Below the pieces are notes generated by a model. The model saw only the letters and a list, made by a program, of their open reading frames with translations, did no database searches and had not been told where the DNA came from. Position numbers and translations under genes: made by a program. A stretch of 46,971 nucleotides of DNA from Bacteroidaceae bacterium (GTDB taxonomy: Bacteria; Bacteroidota; Bacteroidia; Bacteroidales; Bacteroidaceae), in contig JAILEU010000108.1 in the NCBI GenBank assembly GCA_024697785.1, positions 1 through 46,971 of the forward strand, given 5' to 3'. Below, in pieces: positions 40,893-46,971 of this stretch (position 1 is its first letter; every line of letters begins with the position of its first letter).

Positions 40893-43773
40893 CAATAGGG
40901 CTCTTTGCCTTTCAGTCATCATCCTTTTTTCATCATTTGCTGCTGCCGCCGACGTCTTGTCTCTTGACAGCTTCGACGGCACCCTCTGGCAGGTGTTCCC
41001 CGCCGAAGGGCTGAAATGGAATGCCGTCGCTGCGGGCGACGCCCAGCCCGACGACTGGGTGCCGGGCGTCGTGCCGGGTACCGTCTTCGTCGCCTACGTC
41101 GAAGCCGGACGGGAAGAGAATCCCGACTGGGGCGACAACATCTACCGCGTCGACGAAGCGTTCTACAACCGCTCCTTCTGGTATCGGACAACGCTCCCCC
41201 GCCCTGCCCAATCCGCGGGCCGGCGCACCATCCTCACCCTCGAAGGCATCAACCGCTATGCCTGGGTGTGCTTCAACGGGAAGAAACTCGGACAAATCAA
41301 AGGGCACGTCCAAACCGCCCGCTACGACATCACCGACCTGCTGAAGGACGAGAACACGCTGGCCATCCGCGTCGATATGCCCGACGACAGCCACATCGCC
41401 CGCGACGCCAACTTCGTCAACTACGTCTGCCCAACCTACGTCGCCAGCCATAGCTGGGACTGGATGCCCTACGTCCCCGGACTCAACTGCGGCATCACGA
41501 ACGACGTCTATCTGGAGTTTACGGACGACACCGACATCCGCCACACATGGGTGCGCTCTTCCCTCGACAGCACCTACACCCACGCCGCCGTGACCGTCGA
41601 GACGCAAGCGGTCAACCTCACCGACGATTCCACGAGCGTCACCCTTCAGGCCACCATCCAGCCGGGCGGCCTCACCTCCGTACGCATGGTGACGCTCGCC
41701 CCTCACGAGACCGCGACGGTGGTGTTCGACACCATCCGAATCGACAATCCCCTGCTGTGGTGGCCCAACGGCTCAGGCCCTCAGAACCTCTATACCTGCA
41801 CCATCGAGGTTAACGGCGTTGGGGCAAGGGACGGAAGGTTAGCGTATCTGCAGGATTCGAAGGTCGTACGCTTCGGTATAAAGGAATATATCTACCGCAA
41901 GGAGAACACCGCCCTCACCCTCTACGTCAACGGCCAGAAGACCTTCTGCAAAGGCGGCAACTGGGGGATGAGCGACTATCTGCTGCGCTGCCACCGAAGC
42001 GAGTACGACCGCCGCATACGCCTGCATGCCGACATGAACTTCAACATGATACGCCTCTGGACGGGCTGCGTCACCGACGAGGAGTTCTACGATGCCTGCG
42101 ACCGCTACGGCATCATGGTCTGGGATGACTTCTGGCTCACGGGCCCCTACACAGGACTCACCGGCCCCGACGACACCAACGAGTTCCTGGCTAACGCCCA
42201 GGACAAGGTTGTCCGCCTCCGCAACCATCCCTCGCTCTGCGTCTGGTGCGGCTGCAACGAGGGAACACCCTACGACCGGCTCAACGAAAGCCTTGCCGAC
42301 ATCATCGCCACCTTCGACGCCGACGACCGTCTCTACCAGCCTAACTCTCACTACGGGGGCGGGCTCTCGGGCAGCGGATGGTGGAAGAACTTTCCCCCGG
42401 AAGATTACTTTGCCAAAGGCATCTGGGGCGGCGGTGGCGACCTGGGCGACCGCGTCGACTGGGGATTCCGCAGCGAACTAGGCATGGGGGGCTTCACGTC
42501 CTTCGAGAGCTTCTGCGAATTCATGCCCGAAGCCTACCATTGGAACAATCGCAAAGGACCGCAGAACGACATGTGGGAGAAGCACTTCTTCAGCAACCAG
42601 GCCGCCTACGGGGGTGCAGCCGACGCCGAAGGCTACTTCCGTTCCGTCGTCACCAGCTACGGACAACCCGACGGCGCGGAGTCCTTTTGCGAAAAAGCAC
42701 AGTTGCTGAACATCGAGACGATGAAGGCCATCTACGAGGGCTGGCAGGACAACCTTTGGAACACAGCTACAGGCATACTCTTCTGGATGAGCCAGCCAGC
42801 CTATCCCTGCTTCATCTGGCAGACCTACGACTATTATTACGACACCACGGGCTGCTACTGGGGTGCCCGCAAAGGCTGCGAGCCGCTCCACATCCAATGG
42901 AACTGCAGCAACCAGAGCATCAACGTCGTCAACACCTCCCCCACCCCGCAGTCGGGGCTCAGCGCCTCGGTTGAGATGTTCCGCATGGACGGCACGCCCT
43001 ACGCCTCCAACTCTTCGACAATCGCCGACATCAATGCCCCCGCCGCCAGCGTCACACGCATCTGGCGCTTCCCCGCAACGGCTCCCTCCGGCGTGTTCTT
43101 CATCCGCCTCAAGCTCTTCGACGCCGAGGGCTCGCTCCTGTCCGAGAACTTCTACTGGAAAAACAAAGCCGGCAGCAAGAACGACTTCACCGCCCTCAGC
43201 ACCCTGCCCCAAGCCGAGCTGCGATGCACCACCATCGCTCCCCCCGCCGACAAGATTGTTCCGTCCGCCGCCCTCGCCCCTCGGCTGAAAGAGATGACCG
43301 TCGAGGTCGCCAACCTCTCCCCGACCACCGCCTTCGGCATCCGCGTCCGCCTCGTTGACGCAACCACGGGACGCCGCATCCTGCCTGTGACGATGGAGGA
43401 CAACTATTTCACCCTCTTTGGCGGCGAGAGCCGCACGCTCCACCTCGTCTACGAAGCCTCCGCCCTTTCAGAAGAGCCCGGAGAAGAACCGTCGCCACGC
43501 GTCCTCCTGAAGCAATACGGCTATCCCGAGACCAATGCCGACGGCATCCCGACAGCCATCCACAACCCCTCAAGTGAAGAAACGAAAACGCACCCCTTCC
43601 ACGAAAACCACGAAGAAAGCCCTAACGATTTGCAGGAAGGACTATACGATTTGCAGGAAGGACTATACGATTTGCAAGGCCGTCCCCTGAACATCATCTC
43701 ATCCACATCACTCCCCTCCGGTTACTACATCCTGAAGGCTGGCTCCTCACGCCGCATATACCTTATTAAATAA
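40792..43773 (+). CDS. Glycoside hydrolase family 2, second paralogue
   Basis: A 993-residue enzyme of the same beta-mannosidase/exo-glucosaminidase type as the one at 18079. Matching blocks include VPGVVPGTVF, YVEAGREENPDWGDNIYRVDE and LWWPNG; the acid/base is Glu490 (WCGCNE) and the nucleophile Glu562 (FRSELGM). The signal-peptide core (ALCLSVIILFSSFAAAA) has no start codon of its own: the only in-frame ATGs (40792, 40804) lie in the MITE-like repeat, so about 34 leading residues are repeat-derived. The C-terminus has a tail (LYDLQGRPLN to SGYYILKAGSS) of the type IX kind, preceded by a 21-bp tandem duplication. Confidence 0.87.
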   Translation: MKNIMSCIQSSLSSDGVSAGKAIHSSFFIFHFSFNRALCLSVIILFSSFAAAADVLSLDSFDGTLWQVFPAEGLKWNAVAAGDAQPDDWVPGVVPGTVFVAYVEAGREENPDWGDNIYRVDEAFYNRSFWYRTTLPRPAQSAGRRTILTLEGINRYAWVCFNGKKLGQIKGHVQTARYDITDLLKDENTLAIRVDMPDDSHIARDANFVNYVCPTYVASHSWDWMPYVPGLNCGITNDVYLEFTDDTDIRHTWVRSSLDSTYTHAAVTVETQAVNLTDDSTSVTLQATIQPGGLTSVRMVTLAPHETATVVFDTIRIDNPLLWWPNGSGPQNLYTCTIEVNGVGARDGRLAYLQDSKVVRFGIKEYIYRKENTALTLYVNGQKTFCKGGNWGMSDYLLRCHRSEYDRRIRLHADMNFNMIRLWTGCVTDEEFYDACDRYGIMVWDDFWLTGPYTGLTGPDDTNEFLANAQDKVVRLRNHPSLCVWCGCNEGTPYDRLNESLADIIATFDADDRLYQPNSHYGGGLSGSGWWKNFPPEDYFAKGIWGGGGDLGDRVDWGFRSELGMGGFTSFESFCEFMPEAYHWNNRKGPQNDMWEKHFFSNQAAYGGAADAEGYFRSVVTSYGQPDGAESFCEKAQLLNIETMKAIYEGWQDNLWNTATGILFWMSQPAYPCFIWQTYDYYYDTTGCYWGARKGCEPLHIQWNCSNQSINVVNTSPTPQSGLSASVEMFRMDGTPYASNSSTIADINAPAASVTRIWRFPATAPSGVFFIRLKLFDAEGSLLSENFYWKNKAGSKNDFTALSTLPQAELRCTTIAPPADKIVPSAALAPRLKEMTVEVANLSPTTAFGIRVRLVDATTGRRILPVTMEDNYFTLFGGESRTLHLVYEASALSEEPGEEPSPRVLLKQYGYPETNADGIPTAIHNPSSEETKTHPFHENHEESPNDLQEGLYDLQEGLYDLQGRPLNIISSTSLPSGYYILKAGSSRRIYLIK
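43625..43680. repeat. 21-bp tandem repeat in the 3' part of the GH2 gene
   Basis: GATTTGCAGGAAGGACTATAC-type units occur twice, followed by a partial third (GATTTGCAAGGC). They encode NDLQEGLYDLQEGLYDLQGR, so the first residues of the C-terminal tail motif (YDLQG) are duplicated twice upstream. Confidence 0.9.
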
Positions 43774-43832
43774 GCATCCGCAAGTATATTTAGAGTGCCA
43801 CTTTGTGACACACCCTCCTACCTGTTCCCCCA

Positions 43833-43887
43833 GTTCGGCGTGCGAAGCCATCGCCGCAAGTAATTCGTATAATTCGTATAATTCGTA
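43833..43887. repeat. 28-bp dispersed repeat and TAATTCGTA array
   Basis: 43833-43860 is the exact inverted copy of 15605-15632. It is followed by three 9-bp units TAATTCGTA (43861-43887). Confidence 0.9.
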
Positions 43888-43897
43888 GTGAAATAAA

Positions 43898-43929
43898 TTT
43901 GCATTTCCTCTCGCCTTGCACTATCTTTG
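43898..43929 (+). promoter_or_regulatory. Promoter of the GH51 gene
   Basis: TTTG (43898-43901), 20-nt spacer, TATCTTTG (43922-43929), then 25 nt to the ATG at 43955. A full consensus match. Confidence 0.8.
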
Positions 43930-43954
43930 CAAAAAATTGCAATCCAATACGACA

Positions 43955-45562
43955 ATGAAACACTTCATCTCTGCCTCTGCTCTGCTGTTTGCAGGGCTGC
44001 TCGTGGGGCTTCCTGCCGCTGCACAGCGCGAAGCAACCCTCACCATCCACCCCTCGCAGGGTGAGAACATCATCAGCCGTAACATCTACGGCCAGTTTGC
44101 CGAACATCTGGGCACCTGCATCTACGGCGGCCTGTGGGTGGGCGAAGATTCGCCTATCGCCAACACACGAGGCTACCGCAACGACGTGGTCGGCGCTCTC
44201 AAGGAGCTCCACATCCCCGTGCTGCGCTGGCCGGGCGGCTGCTTCGCCGACGACTACCATTGGGAGGACGGCATCGGGCCCCGCAGCCAGCGACCCCAAA
44301 AGGTGAACAGCACGTGGGGCGGCACCGTCGAGGATAACTCGTTCGGCACGCACGAGTTCCTGAACCTCTGCGAGCTCCTCGAGTGCGAGCCCTATGTCTC
44401 CATGAACATCGGCAGCGGCACGGTGCGCGAAACCGCCGACTGGGTGGAGTACATGACGGCCGACAACGGCCCGCAAGCCGAGCGCCGTGCACGCAACGGA
44501 CGAAAAGAGCCCTGGAAGGTGAAGTTCATCGGCGTGGGCAACGAGGCCTGGGGCTGCGGCGGCAACATGACGCCTCAGTACTACAGCGACGAGTACCGCC
44601 GCTACGCCACCTACTGCCACGATTTCAGCGGCAACCACCTTTTTAAAATAGCCAGCGGCGCCAGCGACTACGACTACGAGTGGACCGAGACGCTCATGAA
44701 GAACGTCGGCAACCGCGCCAACGGCCTCTCGCTCCACTACTACACCGTGCTCGGATGGAACGGCAGCAAGGGTAATGCCACACGCTTCACCGACGACGAC
44801 TACTACTGGTGCCTGGGCAAGTGCCTCGGCATCGAGCCCGTCATCCAGCGCCACATCGGCATCATGGATCGCTACGACCCGAAGAAGCGCATCGGACTCA
44901 TGGTGGACGAATGGGGCACCTGGTGGGACGAGGAAGACGGCACCATTCCCGGCCATCTCTTCCAGCAGAACACCATGCGCGACGCCTTCGTGGCGGCACT
45001 CTCGCTCAACGTCTTCCACAAATACACCGACCGCATCCAGATGACCAACATCGCCCAGATTGCCAACGTGCTGCAGTCGATGATCCTGACGCAGGGCGAC
45101 AAGATGGTGCTGACGCCGACGTACTACGTCTTCAAGATGTACGTGCCCCATCAGGACGCCACCTTCCTGCCCTTCGACCTGAAGTGCGACCAGATGGACG
45201 TGCGCAACGAGCGCTTCACGCCCGGCCGCAGCCAGGACGAGGAGCCGTTCCGCCACCTGCCCATGCTCTCCGCCACAGCCTCACGCAGCGCCGACGGCTT
45301 CATCCACGTCTCGCTGGCCAACGTCGACCTGAAGCAGAAGCAGACGGTGACCATCTCGCTCGACGGCACAAAGGCTGAATCCGTCACCGGCACCATCCTC
45401 ACCTCGACGAACATCGCCGACCACAACACCTTCGACCGCCCCCAGACGGTACACGAAGCCCCCTTCACCGATGCCAAAATCGACAAGAAGGACAAGACAA
45501 AGCTCGTCGTCACCCTCCCCGCCAAATCCATCGTCACTCTTAAATTGAAGATTGGGAATTGA
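43955..45562 (+). CDS. Secreted GH51 alpha-L-arabinofuranosidase
   Basis: A 535-residue retaining arabinofuranosidase. A signal peptide (ending GLPAAAQ) is followed by the GH51 barrel: NIYGQFAEHLG, LRWPGGCFADDYHWEDGIGP, acid/base Glu197 in GVGNEAWGCGG and nucleophile Glu319 in MVDEWGTWW. A C-terminal beta-sandwich follows. It should remove arabinofuranose side chains from arabinan or arabinoxylan. The ATG at 43955 is chosen because the longer frame would start within the promoter. The final residues (LKLKIGN) run into an AATTGAA-type repeat. Confidence 0.95.
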   Translation: MKHFISASALLFAGLLVGLPAAAQREATLTIHPSQGENIISRNIYGQFAEHLGTCIYGGLWVGEDSPIANTRGYRNDVVGALKELHIPVLRWPGGCFADDYHWEDGIGPRSQRPQKVNSTWGGTVEDNSFGTHEFLNLCELLECEPYVSMNIGSGTVRETADWVEYMTADNGPQAERRARNGRKEPWKVKFIGVGNEAWGCGGNMTPQYYSDEYRRYATYCHDFSGNHLFKIASGASDYDYEWTETLMKNVGNRANGLSLHYYTVLGWNGSKGNATRFTDDDYYWCLGKCLGIEPVIQRHIGIMDRYDPKKRIGLMVDEWGTWWDEEDGTIPGHLFQQNTMRDAFVAALSLNVFHKYTDRIQMTNIAQIANVLQSMILTQGDKMVLTPTYYVFKMYVPHQDATFLPFDLKCDQMDVRNERFTPGRSQDEEPFRHLPMLSATASRSADGFIHVSLANVDLKQKQTVTISLDGTKAESVTGTILTSTNIADHNTFDRPQTVHEAPFTDAKIDKKDKTKLVVTLPAKSIVTLKLKIGN

Positions 45563-45565
45563 TAT

Positions 45566-45660
45566 TTCGTTTAATGTTTAACGTTTAACGTTTAACGAAC
45601 ACGTCTGGCGCCTTCGGCGCAATTGATAATTGAATAATGATAATTTGATAATTATTATGA
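45566..45660. repeat. Composite heptad tract
   Basis: GTTTAAT/GTTTAAC units (about 45569-45596), the hairpin GCGCCTTCGGCGC (45608-45620), then AATTGAT-type units to about 45650. This is the inverted arrangement of the tract at 1066-1210. Confidence 0.9.
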
Positions 45661-45671
45661 TTATCCGCAAT

Positions 45672-45897
45672 CACCCGATGGCGCCCCGAAGGGGCAACAA
45701 GCATACAGCCCAGGGCAACGCCCTGGGTACAAACGGCGATAGCAACTCTCGCCCTGAAAGGGCAAAAGCATTATTATCAAGAGCTTTTGCCCTTTCAGGG
45801 CGTGGGATGAGGTGTGTTCAAATATACCCAGGGCGTTGCCCTGGGCTATAATCTTTTGGCCCTTCAGGCCGTCTGTCGGATGATTGCGGATAATCAT
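45672..45897. repeat. REP-like palindromic repeat, copy B
   Basis: 45744-45897 is the second copy of the element at 2-156. It is preceded by further hairpins (GCGCCCCGAAGGGGC near 45680, CCCAGGGCAACGCCCTGGG near 45708-45726). The region 45563-45879 holds no gene. Confidence 0.9.
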
Positions 45898-46578
45898 ATT
45901 CTAATTTTTAATCCCTTGAAACGTTTTCCCTTTGTCACCATCTACTGTCTGCTGCTACTGGGGCTGGTAATAGCCTCATGGCTGGTAGGGTTGTATGGTG
46001 TGGGTTCCGGAGGCAGTCTGCTCTCGGGCGAAGGGCTGCGCTGGTGGCTGCGCTCGATACTGCCCTCTTTTGCTGCGGCTCCCGTGGGCGAAGCGCTGCT
46101 GCTGCTTTTCGCTCTGGGTATTGTGCGCCGCTGTTGCCGACGATGGAACGGCAAAGCTTTTGTTTGGGGCACGACCGTCTTCGTCGTATTGTTAGGAATC
46201 CTGTTATGGGGGGTATTCAGCGGCACCCTCCTTAGCGCTATGGGGCGCTGGGCGCACAGCCCCTTGGCTGCGGCTTGGCTGCCAATGGTTGTCATGCTGA
46301 TAGCGCTTCCCTGCCTTTGTTATGGGCTGGCCGACGGAGCCATCACGTCCCGTTTCCACATCGAGAGCGCCCTGCGAAGCGAGGTCGCCCGCTGCGCATC
46401 TGCCCTGCTGGCCCTCTTCGTCGCCTCGCAACTAATGGCTGTCGCGAAATACAGCGGTCTGGCGGCCATCTGTGGCATCAGCGACAAAGGCCTGCACGCG
46501 ATAGCTCTCGTGCTCTACTGGACACCGTTCATCGCCAAGTACATCGGCAAAGGAAAGAAATCAGTTCAGAATTCCTAA
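45880..46578 (+). CDS. Polytopic inner-membrane protein
   Basis: About 232 residues and five to six hydrophobic segments (VTIYCLLLLGLVIASWLVG, EALLLLFALGIV, VWGTTVFVVLLGILLWGV, WLPMVVMLIALPCLCYGL, ASALLALFVASQLMAVA). The segment LLSGEGLRWWLRSILPSFAAAP resembles the start of AbgT-family transporters, so it may be an AbgT-like or degenerate transporter; this is weak. The ATG at 45880 lies within the REP-like repeat; a TTG at 45916 (LKRFPFVTIY) is an alternative start. The last residues (KSVQNS) merge into AATTCCT repeats. Confidence 0.65.
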   Translation: MIADNHILIFNPLKRFPFVTIYCLLLLGLVIASWLVGLYGVGSGGSLLSGEGLRWWLRSILPSFAAAPVGEALLLLFALGIVRRCCRRWNGKAFVWGTTVFVVLLGILLWGVFSGTLLSAMGRWAHSPLAAAWLPMVVMLIALPCLCYGLADGAITSRFHIESALRSEVARCASALLALFVASQLMAVAKYSGLAAICGISDKGLHAIALVLYWTPFIAKYIGKGKKSVQNS

Positions 46579-46680
46579 TTCAGAATTCATAATTAGCTGC
46601 GCTCCAATTCCTAATTCCTAATTCCTAATTCCTAATTTTCCAATTCCTAATTTCTAATTTTCTAATTTTTAATTGCGCAA
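46567..46680. repeat. AATTCCT heptad array
   Basis: A run of 7-bp units (AATTCCT x4 in a row from about 46610, with AATTCAG, AATTCAT, AATTTCT variants and some 8-bp slips), ending in the hairpin GCGCAAGGCGC. It fills the gap before the next start codon. Confidence 0.92.
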
Positions 46681-46695
46681 GGCGCAAAAACCTCT

Positions 46696-46971
46696 ATGAA
46701 AAAGACTCTTATACTAACCGTTGGCTGTCTCCTATTGCTGGGGGCATGCACCACCCAAACCGAACAGAAAAACCAAGTGCGCCGTGTAGTAAACATCGAC
46801 AAGGACTGGCTTTTCACCTTGGCCGACTACGAGGCCATGCCCTACCCTCACACAGGCATCGCCGACAGCGAAGCTCTCGCCGCCTCCTCAGCTTCCGACG
46901 GGGGGTGGCGCCGGCTGAACGTCCCTCACGACTGGGCTATCGAAGGCGAATTCAGCGAGAAGAACCCCTCC
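46696..46971 (+). CDS. GH2 beta-galactosidase-like lipoprotein (5' part only)
   Basis: The first 92 codons of a gene that runs off the window. Lipoprotein signal MKKTLILTVGCLLLLGAC (Cys18), then VVNIDKDWLFTLADYEA and WRRLNVPHDWAIEGEF, the standard opening of the GH2 sugar-binding domain in Bacteroidetes beta-galactosidases. The catalytic domain is outside the window, so the substrate cannot be judged. Confidence 0.85.
   Translation, partial: MKKTLILTVGCLLLLGACTTQTEQKNQVRRVVNIDKDWLFTLADYEAMPYPHTGIADSEALAASSASDGGWRRLNVPHDWAIEGEFSEKNPS

Noticed and set aside
43790-45256. 488-codon frame opposite the GH51 gene
   Set aside because: Shadow frame; the GH51 motifs lie on the plus strand.
45630-45851. 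Short frames in the REP-like repeat (peptides such as QIYPGRCPGL)
   Set aside because: They come from hairpin DNA and occur in both repeat copies; this is a repeat, not a gene family.

Overview
The window reads as a chromosomal segment of a Bacteroidales bacterium, most probably Prevotella or a close relative. The evidence is a SusC/SusD pair with surface lipoproteins, many lipoprotein signal peptides, promoters of the Bacteroidetes type (TTTG, about 20 nt, TAnnTTTG), DUF6377 and DUF4105 proteins, a tmRNA with the tag GEYNYALAA, and a recurrent short C-terminal tail of the type IX secretion kind. Only an EcoRI-type methyltransferase island (9.4-13.1 kb) looks foreign: it is more AT-rich than its neighbours and one of its genes has a textbook Shine-Dalgarno site.

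Layout. 0-1 kb: end repeat and a ThuA-like secreted protein. 1.2-1.6 kb: tmRNA (minus). 1.7-4.4 kb: SGNH esterase and sialate-O-acetylesterase-like enzyme (minus). 4.6-9.0 kb: a large lipoprotein with a calcineurin-phosphoesterase fold that has lost its metal-binding motifs, then a DUF6377 membrane regulator (plus). 9.4-12.8 kb: PUA/EVE-like protein, DUF262-HNH nuclease and EcoRI-family methyltransferase (minus). 12.8-13.95 kb: non-coding, with a 630-bp inverted-repeat element carrying four 22-bp palindromic repeats. 14-35.2 kb: a polysaccharide utilisation locus (PUL) read leftwards: IPT/NHL lipoprotein, SusC, SusD, DUF1735/DUF4361 lipoprotein, propeller lipoprotein, GH38, GH92, GH2, small secreted protein, DUF4105 protein, GH43. 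35.2-36.3 kb: non-coding, with nested palindromes. 36.3-45.6 kb (plus): ECF sigma factor, small secreted protein, DUF4105-SGNH fusion, second GH2, GH51. 45.7-47 kb: second copy of the end repeat, a membrane protein and the start of a GH2 beta-galactosidase.

The PUL enzymes (GH92 and GH38 alpha-mannosidases plus GH2 enzymes of the beta-mannosidase/exo-glucosaminidase kind) suggest a mannose-rich glycan such as an N-glycan or mannan. GH43, GH51 and the partial GH2 suggest plant side-chain sugars as well.

The most unusual feature is genome-wide in style. Almost every intergenic gap is built from short tandem repeats with a seven-base period, in many different unit sequences (GTTAAAC, AGTTAAG, GGAATTA, ATGAAAA, AATTGAT, CATCCAT, CCCCTAA and others), alongside some 6-, 8-, 9- and 21-bp units. 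These repeats run into gene ends, supply start codons and signal-peptide residues, and sit inside at least two long reading frames.
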